Position numbers and translations under genes: made by a program. From contig NZ_QRCB01000001.1 in NCBI RefSeq assembly GCF_009833095.1, positions 186,001 to 250,000 on the forward strand: DNA of 64,000 nt, given 5' to 3'. The notes beneath the pieces were generated by a model, which worked only from the letters and a program-made list of their open reading frames with translations, was not told where the DNA came from and ran no database searches. Shown here piece after piece: positions 17,825-28,511 of this stretch (positions are counted from its first letter, which is position 1; every line of letters starts with the position of its first letter). This DNA comes from Nitrosomonas sp. JL21. GTDB taxonomy: Bacteria > Pseudomonadota > Gammaproteobacteria > Burkholderiales > Nitrosomonadaceae.

Positions 17825-18028
17825 TTAAGCGGACTGAATATTAGAGGCTTGTTTCCCTTTCGGGCCTTGAGTGACATCGAAGCTCACTTTTTGACCTTCC
17901 TTGAGGGTTTTAAAACCGGACATATTGATGGCTGAAAAGTGTGCAAACAAATCTTCGCTTCCATCATCAGGAGTAATAAAACCAAAACCTTTAGAATCAT
18001 TGAACCATTTTACTGTACCTGTTGCCAT
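17825..18028 (-). CDS. cspA: Cold-shock domain protein (CspA family)
   Basis: 67-residue OB-fold nucleic-acid chaperone. RNP1 (KGFGFI, residues 13-18) and RNP2 (DLFAHF, 26-31) are intact, as is the opening [10 protein letters not shown]. Such proteins bind single-stranded RNA and DNA and melt secondary structure. GGAAG(T) lies 5 bases before the start codon on the minus strand. The 299-bp region between this gene and clpS leaves room for the long structured leader common in cold-shock genes, although I could not identify a cold box with confidence. Confidence 0.95.
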   Translation of the reverse strand: MATGTVKWFNDSKGFGFITPDDGSEDLFAHFSAINMSGFKTLKEGQKVSFDVTQGPKGKQASNIQSA

Positions 18029-18327
18029 TTCTACTTCCTATATAAAAACTGGGCCGGAAACCCTAATACTATTTGAATTTCAAGACCATAGACGGACATA
18101 ATTGATACCGCAGAGAACTTGAAGCCAAACGCCACGTATCGTTTTACGCAAATCCGGGGTTAAAGTCAAGCGGTTACAGTACATTTGTCGTTCTCGATCA
18201 GCAATTATTTTAAGATACTTGAAAATTTTGTCGTAATCATCAAATATGTGAGAAGTGAACTACTTTATACTAATGATTGAGAATGAGCACGGGAGATAGT
18301 GTTTGAAGAAAGTAAGGAAATAATGTC

Positions 18328-18642
18328 ATGTCGGATAATGATTCAGAAGTCACTATTCTGAAGAAAAAACAGGAGAAATCCAAAGATGATTCTCCACCAA
18401 TGTATAAAATTTTATTATTAAACGACGACTTCACTCCGATGGAGTTTGTAATTGATGTGCTAAAAATATTTTTCCATATGAATCAGGAACAAGCAACAAA
18501 GATCATGTTAAAAGTCCATACGGAGGGTGTCGGCGTGTGTGGTGTATACACAAGTGATATTGCAAGTACCAAAGTTAATCAGGTTGTTGAATTTGCTAGG
18601 AAGAATCAGCACCCGCTACAGTGTGTGATGGAGGAAAATTAA
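18328..18642 (+). CDS. clpS: ATP-dependent Clp protease adaptor ClpS
   Basis: 104-residue N-degron adaptor that binds the ClpA N-domain and delivers proteins with N-terminal Leu, Phe, Tyr or Trp to ClpAP. The hallmark [17 protein letters not shown] is at about 30-46 and the pocket residues around [13 protein letters not shown] at 65-77. The flexible charged N-terminal tail (residues 1-25) is typical. clpA starts one base after the clpS stop, so the two are translationally coupled. Confidence 0.96.
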   Translation: MSDNDSEVTILKKKQEKSKDDSPPMYKILLLNDDFTPMEFVIDVLKIFFHMNQEQATKIMLKVHTEGVGVCGVYTSDIASTKVNQVVEFARKNQHPLQCVMEEN

Positions 18643-18643
18643 G

Positions 18644-20899
18644 ATGATTGCTCCGGATTTAGAAGTCAGTCTGCATATGGCTTTTGTAGAATCAAGGCAG
18701 AAACGCTATGAATTCATTACTGTCGAGCATTTGCTGCTGGCGATGCTGGATAACGCAAGTGCAGCAGAAGTGCTCACTGCTTGTCTCGTCGATATTGAAG
18801 ATCTGCGATCAGTATTGATGGATCACATCGCGCGCCATACCCCTGTCATTAATGGTACTGAAGAAGTGGATACACAGCCTACATTAGGTTTTCAGCGCGT
18901 CATTCAGCGGGCCATTCTGCACGTGCAGTCATCCGGCAAGAAGGAAGTCACAGGAGCGAATGTTCTGGTATCGATATTTGGCGAGAAAGACTCGCATGCC
19001 GTCTATTTTCTGCATCAAAGAGGCGTGACACGATTGGATGTGGTCAATTATATTTCACATCATATCCGTAAAGCATCGCATGATAATGAAGCCAAAACTG
19101 GAAATGAAGTGGATGGAGAGCATGAATCCAATTCTGGAGGTATGCTAGAAAACTATACTGTAAATCTCAACCATCTTGCGTTGATTAATAAGATTGATCC
19201 ACTTGTTGGGCGTGAAAAAGAAATTGAACGGGTGATACAAACTCTCTGTCGGCGCCGCAAGAATAATCCGCTGCTGGTCGGCGAAGCGGGGGTCGGAAAA
19301 ACTGCAATTGCAGAAGGCTTGGCCAAGCGTATCGTTGAAAAAGATGTGCCGGATTTACTTTTGAAACATCAAATTTATGCACTCGATATGGGCGCTTTAT
19401 TGGCTGGAACAAAATATCGCGGTGATTTTGAGCAACGCTTGAAAACATTGCTCAAGCAACTGACCGATAATCCTGCAGCCATTCTGTTTATTGATGAGAT
19501 TCATACCCTGATTGGTGCGGGTGCTGCATCGGGTGGCGTGCTGGATGCATCGAATCTCCTGAAGCCCATATTAAGTTCCGGACAATTACGGTGTATCGGT
19601 GCGACTACCTATAATGAATATCGCGGTATCTTCGAGAAAGACCATGCCCTATCAAGACGCTTTCAGCAAATTGAAGTGAATGAACCCAGTGTGGATGAAA
19701 CGGTGGCGATATTGCGCGGCCTGAAATCCCGCTATGAACAACATCATAAAGTCAAATACACTTCCGGTGCTTTGATTTCCGCTGCGGAACTATCTGAACG
19801 GTATATCAATGACCGCCACTTGCCGGATAAAGCCATTGATGTCTTGGATGAAGCGGGGGCTGCTCAGCGAATTCTGCCGAAATCCAAAAAACGTAAAATC
19901 ATTGGCAGAGGTGAAATTGAAAATGTGGTAGCTAAAATTGCGCGAATTCCTCCGCAGAATATTTCTACCAATGATCGTAACAAGCTAAAAACGCTCGGAC
20001 GCGATATGAAAACTATAGTGTTCGGACAGGATAATGCGATCGATGCTTTGACAGCAGCCATCAAAATGGCAAGAAGTGGGCTCGGTAATCCACAAAAGCC
20101 AGTCGGTTCATTTCTTTTCTCGGGTCCGACCGGTGTGGGAAAAACCGAAGTTGCAAGACAGCTTGCCTATGCATTGAACATTCATTTGCACCGCTTTGAC
20201 ATGTCAGAATACATGGAACGCCACGCAATATCCCGACTGATAGGCGCGCCACCCGGTTATGTGGGTTATGATCAGGGTGGATTGCTGACTGAAACGGTGA
20301 TCAAACATCCATATGCAGTTCTGTTGCTGGATGAAATTGAGAAAGCGCATACCGACATTTTCAATATCTTGTTACAAGTCATGGACTATGGAACACTGAC
20401 CGATAACAATGGGCGCAAAGCAGATTTCCGCAACATCATCATCATCATGACCACAAATGCTGGCGCAGATTCTCTAACGAAAGCGTCAATTGGATTTACT
20501 CAATCGAAATCCGTCGGAGATGAACTCGTCGATATTAAAAAATTGTTTACACCTGAATTTCGGAATCGGCTTGATGCCATCATTTCTTTTGCGCCGTTGA
20601 ATGAAGAAATTATTATGCGGGTAACTGATAAGTTTCTGATTCAGCTTGAAACGCAATTGCATGAGAAAAAAGTGGAAGCTACCTTTACCGAAAAATTGCG
20701 GAAATATCTTGCCAAACATGGTTTTGATCCGCTGATGGGCGCGCGGCCGATGGAGCGGCTCATTCAGGACACCATACGCAGTGCGTTGGCGGATGAATTG
20801 CTTTTCGGGCGACTCGTGAACGGCGGTAAGGTAACGGTGGATATTGATGAGAATGGAAAAGCGGTGCTTTTGTTTGAACAAGAAACGGCAATTGTTTAA
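18644..20899 (+). CDS. clpA: ATP-dependent Clp protease ATP-binding subunit ClpA
   Basis: 751-residue AAA+ unfoldase that feeds substrates to ClpP. The N-domain (1-145) binds ClpS. D1 has Walker [14 protein letters not shown] near 213 and Walker [15 protein letters not shown] near 280. D2 has [14 protein letters not shown] near 493 and [11 protein letters not shown] near 560, with the ClpP loop and C-terminal sensor-2 segment [11 protein letters not shown]. Length matches E. coli ClpA (758). The ribosome site GAGGA lies inside the end of clpS. clpP is not in this window. Confidence 0.96.
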   Translation: MIAPDLEVSLHMAFVESRQKRYEFITVEHLLLAMLDNASAAEVLTACLVDIEDLRSVLMDHIARHTPVINGTEEVDTQPTLGFQRVIQRAILHVQSSGKKEVTGANVLVSIFGEKDSHAVYFLHQRGVTRLDVVNYISHHIRKASHDNEAKTGNEVDGEHESNSGGMLENYTVNLNHLALINKIDPLVGREKEIERVIQTLCRRRKNNPLLVGEAGVGKTAIAEGLAKRIVEKDVPDLLLKHQIYALDMGALLAGTKYRGDFEQRLKTLLKQLTDNPAAILFIDEIHTLIGAGAASGGVLDASNLLKPILSSGQLRCIGATTYNEYRGIFEKDHALSRRFQQIEVNEPSVDETVAILRGLKSRYEQHHKVKYTSGALISAAELSERYINDRHLPDKAIDVLDEAGAAQRILPKSKKRKIIGRGEIENVVAKIARIPPQNISTNDRNKLKTLGRDMKTIVFGQDNAIDALTAAIKMARSGLGNPQKPVGSFLFSGPTGVGKTEVARQLAYALNIHLHRFDMSEYMERHAISRLIGAPPGYVGYDQGGLLTETVIKHPYAVLLLDEIEKAHTDIFNILLQVMDYGTLTDNNGRKADFRNIIIIMTTNAGADSLTKASIGFTQSKSVGDELVDIKKLFTPEFRNRLDAIISFAPLNEEIIMRVTDKFLIQLETQLHEKKVEATFTEKLRKYLAKHGFDPLMGARPMERLIQDTIRSALADELLFGRLVNGGKVTVDIDENGKAVLLFEQETAIV

Positions 20900-21252
20900 T
20901 CCATTCTGATCGACACGTGTGTGCTATCTTTTCATAAGAGATCTGGAAAATCGGCGACTTTTTGATTTCTTCTGACTTTTGAGAAAGAAGACAGTCATCA
21001 CAATCGGGTGAGTAAGAATGACTGAATGAAATGCCGCTGTCTGCAGGTCTGTTGTCCGCGATTATTTCTCCTTATTGCGAAAGATGGGTCAACACTTCTA
21101 AGAAAGTGATTGTCAGTCAGGACGATTGCGCTTTCCTTTAATATTCTCTGCTTTTCTTTTTTCATTCACTGTCTTGTGATCAGCGAATTGTGTTTTTGCG
21201 GTAATATACGTATTTTGCTGGTTTCTAAAAATTTCAAAGGATTGGTATCACC
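20900..21252 (+). other. Intergenic region clpA-glyA
   Basis: 353 bp. No hairpin with a T-run was found for clpA, and no glycine or purine riboswitch could be recognised ahead of glyA. A 36-codon frame around 21030-21140 has no ribosome site. The last 80 bases are T-rich and probably hold the glyA promoter. AAAGGA lies about 12 bases before the glyA ATG. Confidence 0.3.
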
Positions 21253-22500
21253 ATGTTTTCGCAGAAACACACTATAGAAAATGTCGACCCAGATTTATGG
21301 CAAGCGCTGAAAGGCGAAATGCAACGTCAGGAAGAATATATCGAACTCATCGCTTCTGAAAATTATGCAAGTCCTGCGGTCATGCAGGCTCAGGGCTCCG
21401 TGTTGACCAATAAATATGCTGAAGGCTACCCCAACAAACGCTATTACGGCGGCTGTATGTATGCCGATCAGGTGGAGCAATTAGCGATTGATCGGTTGAA
21501 AGCATTATTCGGTGCCGAATATGTCAATGTACAACCGCATTCGGGTTCGCAAGCCAACGCAGCCGTTTATCTTTCTGCATTAAAACCGGGCGATACTCTG
21601 CTGGGCATGTCCTTGGCGCATGGTGGGCATTTGACGCATGGCTCAAGCGTGAGTATGAGCGGTAAAATTTTTCATTCGATTTCTTATGGCCTGCACCCGG
21701 AAACGGAACTGCTCGATTATGATGAAGTTGAACGGCTAGCTCATGAGCATAAGCCTAAAATGATTGTCGCCGGTGCTTCATCGTATGCGCGAGTCATAGA
21801 CTGGAAACGCTTCAGAAAAATTGCCGATGCCGTCGGTGCGTATTTATTTGTCGATATGGCGCACTATGCAGGTTTGGTAGCAGCGGGTTTTTATCCGAAT
21901 CCGGTGGGAATCGCTGATTTTGTGACAAGTACCACGCATAAAACATTGAGAGGACCTCGCGGCGGCATCATCATGGCCAAGCCGGAGTATGAGAAAACGC
22001 TGAATTCCGCGATTTTTCCGCAGACTCAAGGCGGTCCCTTGATGCATGTGATTGCAGCCAAGGCTGTCGCGTTTAAAGAAGCAGCCACTTCAGAATTCAA
22101 GAATTACCAGGAGCAGGTGATCGAGAATGCACGCGTGATGGCAAAGGTGCTGACCAATCGTGGCTTGCGAATCGTATCCGGTCAAACGGACTGTCATATG
22201 TTTCTGGTCGATTTGCGCGCGATGAACTTGACCGGTAAACAGGCCGAAGAATCGCTTGAACACGCGCATATTACCGTTAATAAAAACGCCATTCCCAATG
22301 ACCCTCAGAAACCATTTGTGACCAGTGGCATTCGCGTTGGGTCGCCGGCGATCACCACGAGAGGTTTTAAGGAATTGGAAGCAGAACAGTTGGCGAATTT
22401 GATAGCTGATGTGCTTGCTGCACCAGAAGATTCTGCCTTGCTGTCGCGCGTGGCAACGGAAGCGAAACAATTATGTGCGAAATTTCCAGTATATGCATAA
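21253..22500 (+). CDS. glyA: Serine hydroxymethyltransferase
   Basis: PLP enzyme interconverting serine and glycine while loading tetrahydrofolate with a one-carbon unit. 415 residues. The PLP-lysine motif [14 protein letters not shown] is near 221-234, the N-terminal [30 protein letters not shown] block is complete and [13 protein letters not shown] is near 199. It heads a group (glyA, nrdR, ribD) found together in many betaproteobacteria, with 64 bp to nrdR. Confidence 0.97.
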   Translation: MFSQKHTIENVDPDLWQALKGEMQRQEEYIELIASENYASPAVMQAQGSVLTNKYAEGYPNKRYYGGCMYADQVEQLAIDRLKALFGAEYVNVQPHSGSQANAAVYLSALKPGDTLLGMSLAHGGHLTHGSSVSMSGKIFHSISYGLHPETELLDYDEVERLAHEHKPKMIVAGASSYARVIDWKRFRKIADAVGAYLFVDMAHYAGLVAAGFYPNPVGIADFVTSTTHKTLRGPRGGIIMAKPEYEKTLNSAIFPQTQGGPLMHVIAAKAVAFKEAATSEFKNYQEQVIENARVMAKVLTNRGLRIVSGQTDCHMFLVDLRAMNLTGKQAEESLEHAHITVNKNAIPNDPQKPFVTSGIRVGSPAITTRGFKELEAEQLANLIADVLAAPEDSALLSRVATEAKQLCAKFPVYA

Positions 22501-22564
22501 TTTCACTCATTTCGGGGCAGATTTCTAGGTTCTGTCCTGAGGATAAGTATTGGGGTGATGTGGT

Positions 22565-23023
22565 ATGAAATGCCCTTTCTGCTTTGCCGATGATACTAGT
22601 GTAATCGATTCTCGCGTTAGCGAGGATGGTCAGAAGATACGCCGCAGGCGGCGCTGCCAGTCCTGTGATAAACGATTTACCACGTATGAAACTGTTGAGC
22701 TACGATTGCCTCAAGTGGTGAAACATGATGGCAGTCGGACCGAGTTCGACCGCAATAAATTACTGACGGGATTCAAACGGGCGCTTCATAAGCGCCCAGT
22801 TCCTACCAGTTATGTCGATGCGGCGATTGATCGCATTATGCAAAAATTCTTAAGTATGGGCGAACGCGAAGTATCATCGCGCAGCATTGGGGAATGTGTC
22901 ATGGAAGAACTCTATAAACTTGATCAGGTGGCTTATATACGCTTTGCATCGGTTTATAAAAGTTTCCAAGATGTGGATGATTTCCGTGACGCAATCAGAG
23001 AAGTGCAGAATCCGCCCGAATAA
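22565..23023 (+). CDS. nrdR: Transcriptional repressor NrdR
   Basis: 152-residue zinc-ribbon/ATP-cone repressor of ribonucleotide reductase genes. The N-terminal zinc ribbon uses CPFC (3-6) and CQSC (31-34), followed by KRFTTYE. The ATP-cone domain spans about 49-139 and senses dATP/ATP. Length is as expected for the family. It lies in the conserved glyA-nrdR-ribD order. Confidence 0.96.
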   Translation: MKCPFCFADDTSVIDSRVSEDGQKIRRRRRCQSCDKRFTTYETVELRLPQVVKHDGSRTEFDRNKLLTGFKRALHKRPVPTSYVDAAIDRIMQKFLSMGEREVSSRSIGECVMEELYKLDQVAYIRFASVYKSFQDVDDFRDAIREVQNPPE

Positions 23024-23103
23024 ATCTACGTTGCAATTCGACATCCACCTGTTGGATTTGGATATGCGCCGGACTCGATCAACGCTTTCAAATAATTCCT
23101 GAC

Positions 23104-24192
23104 ATGTTTTCCGCCGCTGATTATGCTTTCATGTCACGCGCATTGCAATTAGCCGAGATAGGACTTTACAGCACCACACCGAATCCCAGGGTAGGCTGCG
23201 TAATCACTCGAGGAGAGCAGATTATCGGCAGCGGTTGGCATGAGCGCGCCGGTCAGCCTCATGCGGAAGTCATTGCTTTGCGAGCGGCTGGGGCAGCGGC
23301 AAGAGGAGCTGTTGCTTATGTAACGCTTGAGCCATGCGGTCATTTCGGGCGTACACCGCCTTGTGCCCATGCATTGGTGGATGCTGGCATTGCTCGAGTG
23401 GTCGTGGCGATGGAGGATCCTAACCCCCTAGTATCGGGCCGTGGTTGTATATTGTTGAAGCAGGCGGGGATCGCCGTGCAGACGGGCTTGCTACAGGCCG
23501 AAGCGCAAGCACTCAATCTCGGTTTTATTTCTCGCATGGTTCATAAAAAGCCATGGGTCAGGATAAAAATCGCTGCGAGCCTGGATGGGAAAACTGCGCT
23601 GAAGAACGGGCTTAGCCAATGGATTACGAGCGAAGCGGCGCGGCATGATGCGCATCGGTGGCGCGCGCGCTCCTGTGCAATATTAACGGGGATCGGGACG
23701 GTTAGACTGGATGATCCCGAACTGTCGGTGCGTTTCGTTGAAACATCTCGTCAGCCCAAAAAAATCGTGGTGGATCGCCATCTACAAATTCCATTGAATG
23801 CTAAGTTATTTCGCGGTGAGCAGGTGCTCATTTTTACGGCTGATGAGGCAAACGAGGAGAAAAAAAAATTGTTGGCAGAAATCGGAGCACAGGTGATCGT
23901 TTTGCCTGATGCCGAAGGCCGGGTGGATTTGGAAAGAATGATGACTCTTTTAGCTACTGAGTTTGCGATGAATGAAATATTAGTGGAAGCGGGCAGTGGT
24001 TTGAGCGGTGCTTTGGTCAATGCGGAGTTAGTGGATGAAATGATCCTTTATCTTGCCCCTCATTTGATGGGCGATGATGCGCAAGGGATGATGAAATGGC
24101 CAGAATTGATGAATCTTGAGGATAAGAAGCAGCTTAAAATTGAGGATTTCCGTATGGTAGGTCAGGATATGCGCGTAATTGCCAAGCTATAG
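23104..24192 (+). CDS. ribD: Bifunctional riboflavin biosynthesis deaminase/reductase RibD
   Basis: Catalyses the second and third steps of riboflavin synthesis. The N-terminal deaminase domain (1-145) has the zinc-binding HAEVIAL and PCGHFGRTPPC motifs. The C-terminal NADPH reductase domain (150-362) has KIAASLDGKTAL and the ILVEAGSGLSGALV block. At 362 residues it is normal length. ATG 23104 follows a 3-base gap after the TTCCTG run; no strong ribosome site is visible. The next gene converges on it. Confidence 0.95.
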   Translation: MFSAADYAFMSRALQLAEIGLYSTTPNPRVGCVITRGEQIIGSGWHERAGQPHAEVIALRAAGAAARGAVAYVTLEPCGHFGRTPPCAHALVDAGIARVVVAMEDPNPLVSGRGCILLKQAGIAVQTGLLQAEAQALNLGFISRMVHKKPWVRIKIAASLDGKTALKNGLSQWITSEAARHDAHRWRARSCAILTGIGTVRLDDPELSVRFVETSRQPKKIVVDRHLQIPLNAKLFRGEQVLIFTADEANEEKKKLLAEIGAQVIVLPDAEGRVDLERMMTLLATEFAMNEILVEAGSGLSGALVNAELVDEMILYLAPHLMGDDAQGMMKWPELMNLEDKKQLKIEDFRMVGQDMRVIAKL

Positions 24193-24204
24193 TGTCGCAA
24201 GCAG

Positions 24205-24765
24205 TTATTCGCGATGAGGCCGCTTGGCGAGTTTCCGTTGCAAGGTGCGCCGGTGCATATTCAAAATTCTCGCCGTGACCGAGATGTTATTATCATTTTC
24301 GGTAAGAATCCGTTGAATATATTCCCACTCCAGACGACCCACCGACAGCGGATTGGCGCTGATAGGAATATCCGGTTCTCCTGAGGTTCGCTCAAAAGCA
24401 GCCATAATTTCGTCGGCATCAACGGGTTTTGCTAGATAGTGGGTGGCGCCCAGTTTAATGGCTTCGACTGCTGTAGCAATGCTGGCATAGCCCGTTAACA
24501 TCACAATCCGTGTGCCTGGGTCGAGAATTTTTAATTTTTCGACCAACACCAAGCCGGATTCGGTAGATAATTTTAAATCGACGATGGCATATTCGGGTGC
24601 AGAAGTTTCCGCTAATGTAAGTGCGTCTTCGATAGTATGTGCACATACAACGCTAAAGCCCCGCTTGGTCATTGCCTTGGATAATACACCACAGAAAACG
24701 GAATCATCGTCGACAATCAGCAAGCTCGGTAATTCATTGTTTTCTATCAATGTTGCTTCAATCAT
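24205..24765 (-). CDS. regA: Redox response regulator of the RegA/PrrA/ActR family
   Basis: 186 residues: receiver with acidic DDD at 19-21, phospho-acceptor D63 and the KP motif at 111-112, then a proline-containing linker and a Fis-like helix-turn-helix (about 144-183, ending NMHRRTLQRKLAKR). Receiver plus short Fis-type HTH and no AAA+ domain is the RegA family, a global regulator of respiration, carbon and nitrogen metabolism in response to redox state. It begins 4 bp after the kinase gene ends, so both are on one transcript. Confidence 0.9.
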   Translation of the reverse strand: MIEATLIENNELPSLLIVDDDSVFCGVLSKAMTKRGFSVVCAHTIEDALTLAETSAPEYAIVDLKLSTESGLVLVEKLKILDPGTRIVMLTGYASIATAVEAIKLGATHYLAKPVDADEIMAAFERTSGEPDIPISANPLSVGRLEWEYIQRILTENDNNISVTARILNMHRRTLQRKLAKRPHRE

Positions 24766-24769
24766 GGCA

Positions 24770-26029
24770 CTAGCCTATCAATGGTAGAATGACTTGAGTG
24801 CAAGCACCGCCTGTTTCGAGATTAAATAAACGCACGCTGCCTCCAAATCGCTCAATATTTGCATTAGCCAGAAATAATCCTATCCCAAATCCTTGTCCGG
24901 GTTTTTTGCTTGAGAAAAAAGCTTCTCCGACGCGTTGCATGGCTTCTGCGGATAATCCCTCACCGTCATCAATGATTTCGAGATGCAGGGTTTGGTTGTC
25001 CCAGTTACTTTTGATTTCAATGCATTTTGAGGACGCATCGGCGGCATTGTTAAGTAGATTGAGAATGGATTGGCTTAGCAATTGATTGTCCATGATGTTG
25101 GGGATAGGGAGGGTATCCGAGCTTTGATAGGTGAACCGCACTGACGGCCGTATCAATTTCCACTTATCAAGAATTTGGGCAAGGAATTCATCGACGGGAA
25201 GCTCGCTGCCATGCTCAGCTCTGTTTTGCCCCGCTTTGGCAAGCAATTGAGTAAGTGTCTGTTTGCAATGGCTGATCTGATCTCTGAGAATGCGAATATT
25301 ATTTTGAAATTCGCTATCCTGAACATATTCCTGTTGTAACTCCCTGGTGACCACCGCCATGGTTGATAGCGGTGTACCCAGTTCGTGGGCTGCACCGGCT
25401 GCTAATGTTCCTAGCGCGATGATCTGTTCATTGCGTAAGGCATGTTCCCGGGCCTTGGCCAAATCCTGGTCCCGCTCTCGAATCGATGAGCTCATTTTTA
25501 CCACGAACCACGCAATGATGACGGTACTCAACACAAATGCCAGCCACATGCCTGACACATGCAACGCAAACTCAATCAGATGATTGCTATGATCATGAGG
25601 TAGCGGCACGTAATTGAACAGTAACAGTGTATAGCATGCGATGGTGATGATTGCCATCACCCATGTGTAACGCCAAGGCAGTGTCGCGGCGGCAATCGTT
25701 AACGGCAACAGATAAAGAGAAATGAAGGGATTGGTGGAACCACCGCTAAAGTACAGCAAGCTGCTAAGGGCGAGCACATCGATCAGCAATTGCAAAAAGA
25801 ATTCAATATGAGATACCGGCCATTTGCGGTATAACCGCATCCAGGTCAATAGATTGATGAAGGAAAGAACGGTAACGACCGTGATAAGCTCGGTCCACGG
25901 AATAACGATATCAATCGTCCAGTACGCTAAACTCAGTAGTGTACATTGAGCAACAATGGCAATATTCCTGAGCCAAAATAATCGCTGTAAATTTTTACTC
26001 AGCGGTGACTGACTAAGATCACTAAACAT
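24770..26029 (-). CDS. regB: Redox sensor histidine kinase of the RegB/PrrB/ActS family
   Basis: 419 residues with six predicted membrane helices in the first 180, then an H-box (AAGAAHELGTPLST, phospho-His215) and an ATPase domain with DDGEGLS and GFGIGLFLANANIERFGG boxes. The quinone-sensing heptapeptide GGSTNPF, diagnostic of RegB-type kinases, is at 96-102. It should phosphorylate RegA, encoded just downstream, when the ubiquinone pool is reduced. A short ORF and an inverted-repeat sequence lie upstream. Confidence 0.92.
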   Translation of the reverse strand: MFSDLSQSPLSKNLQRLFWLRNIAIVAQCTLLSLAYWTIDIVIPWTELITVVTVLSFINLLTWMRLYRKWPVSHIEFFLQLLIDVLALSSLLYFSGGSTNPFISLYLLPLTIAAATLPWRYTWVMAIITIACYTLLLFNYVPLPHDHSNHLIEFALHVSGMWLAFVLSTVIIAWFVVKMSSSIRERDQDLAKAREHALRNEQIIALGTLAAGAAHELGTPLSTMAVVTRELQQEYVQDSEFQNNIRILRDQISHCKQTLTQLLAKAGQNRAEHGSELPVDEFLAQILDKWKLIRPSVRFTYQSSDTLPIPNIMDNQLLSQSILNLLNNAADASSKCIEIKSNWDNQTLHLEIIDDGEGLSAEAMQRVGEAFFSSKKPGQGFGIGLFLANANIERFGGSVRLFNLETGGACTQVILPLIG

Positions 26030-26096
26030 AATAACAAACGGCTTAAATTCGTAGCTAGCTAAACTTTAGAACAATAGCTGAAATTTCCGGCCGTGG

Positions 26097-26264
26097 CTAT
26101 GCGACAAATTGTCTCAGGGTGAATTTACTCGCAGGAGGATAACCCATTTCCAATGTGAGCGGAATCGGGGATTCGGAATCGCTGTCGGATGCCGATTGAG
26201 CGCTTTTAAGTATTGATTTGAAAGTACGCGATGAATGCATCAATAGTGATTTCTTGTGAATCAT
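26097..26264 (-). CDS. Small ORF of 55 codons upstream of regB (unrecognised)
   Basis: ATG at 26264-26262, stop TAG at 26099-26097, 68 bp ahead of regB on the same strand. The product begins MIHKKSLLMHSSRTFK, has a Ser/Asp-rich centre (SASDSDSESP) and ends in LRQFVA. No domain, signal peptide or membrane span is seen and no clear ribosome site precedes the ATG. It could be a small protein, a leader ORF of the regBA transcript, or chance. Confidence 0.35.
   Translation of the reverse strand: MIHKKSLLMHSSRTFKSILKSAQSASDSDSESPIPLTLEMGYPPASKFTLRQFVA
26101..26115. promoter_or_regulatory. Candidate operator upstream of regB
   Basis: GCGACAAATTGTCTC contains GACAA and TTGTC as inverted half-sites one base apart, 72 bp ahead of the regB start. 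RegA-family regulators often control their own genes from GC-flanked dyads, but I cannot confirm the consensus without alignment. It also overlaps the end of the 55-codon ORF. Confidence 0.25.
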
Positions 26265-26348
26265 AGTAACGGGCAGTTTTTTCGGTTAGAATCGTGAGCC
26301 GAGCTTTCTTATGTTGATGAATTAGCACTCTCTTTCAAAAAAATTCTT

Positions 26349-27470
26349 ATGATTCTTATTCTTGTGCCTAATACCCGGCAGGATAGTCCGGAATATAAAC
26401 AACTTCTAGCGCACCTGGCCAATTTCTCCGGCATATCAACGCGCGTGCATACTGAGGTGGGTGCAGAGCAGACTCTGACAGAAATTTACCTGATCGGTAA
26501 TACCAAAGTATTATCGATTGAAGATGTCTGCCTGCTTCCCTGTGTCGATCGGGTGGTCAGAGTATCAGAGGAATACCGGATCTTAGGCCGGCATGAGAAT
26601 GACGATCGCTCCTCTTATTTTGATTACAACGGCGTTCGTTTTGGGCAAGACACTTTGAATGTATTCGCAGGATTATGTGCTGTGGATACGATTGAACATG
26701 TTGAGATCATGATGAAAGCGCTACAGGATCATGGTCAAGTGTGTACGCGCATGGGAGCCTATAAACCACGAACCAGTCCGTACGCATTCCAGGGGCACGG
26801 CAAAACCTGCTTGCCATATGTGTTCGATCTCGCGGGAAAACATGGCATTAAGGTGATTGCGATGGAGATTACGCATGAATCTCACTTGGAGGAGATCCGC
26901 AATGCGCTGTATCAGACCGGCAATACCACGGGCGTCATGTTACAGATTGGAACAAGAAATACGCAGAATTTTGAATTGCTTAAAATCGTTGGCCGTCAAC
27001 AGGATTTTCCAGTCCTGATCAAACGGGGGTTTGGCATTACGCTGGATGAGTCGCTGAATGCGGCGGAATATTTGGCTTCCGAAGGAAACCGTAAGGTCGT
27101 TTTTGGATTGCGCGGCATGAAAACCAATATGGCCGACCCTCATCGCAACTTTGTTGATTTTACGCATGTGCCTGTCGTCAAACGATTAACCCGCATGCCC
27201 GTCTGTATTGATCCCTCGCATTCTGTGGGTACGCGTGCTTCTTCACCGGATGGCATTCTGGATATCATGCATGCCACCGCGCAAGGTATCATCGCTGGAG
27301 CCAATATGGTGCTGGTCGACTTTCATCCCGCGCCCAGCAAAGCTTTGGTGGATGGGCCGCAAGCGCTGCTCATGAAGGAATTGCCGCGATTCCTGGAAGA
27401 TATCCAGATTGCGCGGGAAGCCTATGAAAAACGCGTTGCGTTAGTCGAACGCTATCGAACAGAGGAATGA
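26349..27470 (+). CDS. aroF: 3-deoxy-7-phosphoheptulonate (DAHP) synthase, AroF/AroA-beta type
   Basis: First step of the shikimate pathway: phosphoenolpyruvate plus erythrose-4-phosphate to DAHP. 373 residues. The N-terminal ferredoxin-like regulatory domain (1-80) precedes a KDPS-like barrel with GAYKPRTSPYAFQGHG (136-151), PVLIKRGFG near 224 and CIDPSHSVGTR near 285 carrying the metal His. This is the type I-beta enzyme, not the E. coli AroFGH type, so the symbol is by analogy. No ribosome site is visible before ATG 26349. Confidence 0.88.
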   Translation: MILILVPNTRQDSPEYKQLLAHLANFSGISTRVHTEVGAEQTLTEIYLIGNTKVLSIEDVCLLPCVDRVVRVSEEYRILGRHENDDRSSYFDYNGVRFGQDTLNVFAGLCAVDTIEHVEIMMKALQDHGQVCTRMGAYKPRTSPYAFQGHGKTCLPYVFDLAGKHGIKVIAMEITHESHLEEIRNALYQTGNTTGVMLQIGTRNTQNFELLKIVGRQQDFPVLIKRGFGITLDESLNAAEYLASEGNRKVVFGLRGMKTNMADPHRNFVDFTHVPVVKRLTRMPVCIDPSHSVGTRASSPDGILDIMHATAQGIIAGANMVLVDFHPAPSKALVDGPQALLMKELPRFLEDIQIAREAYEKRVALVERYRTEE

Positions 27471-27566
27471 TTCATCACCAGACAATGCGGTGACGGGAAT
27501 CAATTATCTACAGAACGACCATTTACGAATTGCGCTAAGCAAAAGATAGTTATTGGAGAAAACACG

Positions 27567-28511
27567 ATGATCAAAGTATTGCTTTCAAACCCTAGAGGTT
27601 TCTGCGCCGGTGTGGACCGCGCGATTGAAATTGTAGAACGAGCCCTGACGATGCACGGGGCGCCCATTTATGTACGCCATGAAGTCGTGCACAATCGTTT
27701 TGTCGTCGAGAATCTGGAAAAAAAAGGTGCGGTATTCGTTGAAAATCTGGATGAAGTACCGCAAGACAGCATTCTGATATTTAGTGCGCATGGGGTATCG
27801 CACGCAGTGCGCCGGGAAGCAGCCGACCGCAAATTGAAGGTTTTTGACGCAACTTGCCCGCTGGTCACCAAAGTTCATGTTGAAGTAGCCAAAATGCGCA
27901 AGGATGGTAAGGAGATCATCATGATCGGCCATCAAGGCCATCCTGAAGTTGAAGGGACGATGGGTCAAATCGAAGGCGACGATAAGGGAATGTATCTGGT
28001 GGAAACCGAACAGGATGTGGATGCTCTGAAAGTTAAGGATGAAACGAATCTGGCGTATGTCACACAGACCACGTTATCGGTCGATGATGCCGCACGGATC
28101 GTGGATGCACTCAAGCGACGCTTTCCCATGATCACGGGCCCTAAAAAGGATGATATTTGCTATGCAACGCAAAACCGCCAGGATGCGGTGAAGAAAATGG
28201 TGGATCAGTGCGATTTAGTGATTGTAGTCGGTTCGCCCAATAGCTCGAATTCGAATCGGTTATGTGAAGTCGCAAGAAACGCCAACGTGGAAGCTTATAT
28301 GGTAGATCGTGCGGAACAGTTGCAGGAAGAATGGTTCATTGGAAAGAAAAACATTGGAATTACTGCGGGTGCTTCAGCGCCAGAAATTCTGGTACAGCAA
28401 GTCATCTCGCGCCTCAAACAGATTGGAGCCGAGCAAATCGGTGAAGATGTAACGATAGAAGAGCTGAGCGGTGTGGTTGAGTCAGTGGTGTTCCCATTGC
28501 CTAGGGCTTAA
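27567..28511 (+). CDS. ispH: 4-hydroxy-3-methylbut-2-enyl diphosphate reductase (IspH/LytB)
   Basis: Last step of the MEP isoprenoid pathway, a [4Fe-4S] enzyme making IPP and DMAPP. 314 residues with the three cluster cysteines in [12 protein letters not shown] (Cys13), [12 protein letters not shown] (Cys97) and [11 protein letters not shown]. The [11 protein letters not shown] and GASAPE motifs are present. GGAGA lies 9 bases before the ATG. Its last 11 bp overlap the end of the convergent thiO gene. Confidence 0.97.
   Translation: MIKVLLSNPRGFCAGVDRAIEIVERALTMHGAPIYVRHEVVHNRFVVENLEKKGAVFVENLDEVPQDSILIFSAHGVSHAVRREAADRKLKVFDATCPLVTKVHVEVAKMRKDGKEIIMIGHQGHPEVEGTMGQIEGDDKGMYLVETEQDVDALKVKDETNLAYVTQTTLSVDDAARIVDALKRRFPMITGPKKDDICYATQNRQDAVKKMVDQCDLVIVVGSPNSSNSNRLCEVARNANVEAYMVDRAEQLQEEWFIGKKNIGITAGASAPEILVQQVISRLKQIGAEQIGEDVTIEELSGVVESVVFPLPRA

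Noticed and set aside
21140-21252. Riboswitch ahead of glyA
   Set aside because: Sequence lacks the conserved cores of glycine, SAM, purine or THF riboswitches that I could recall.
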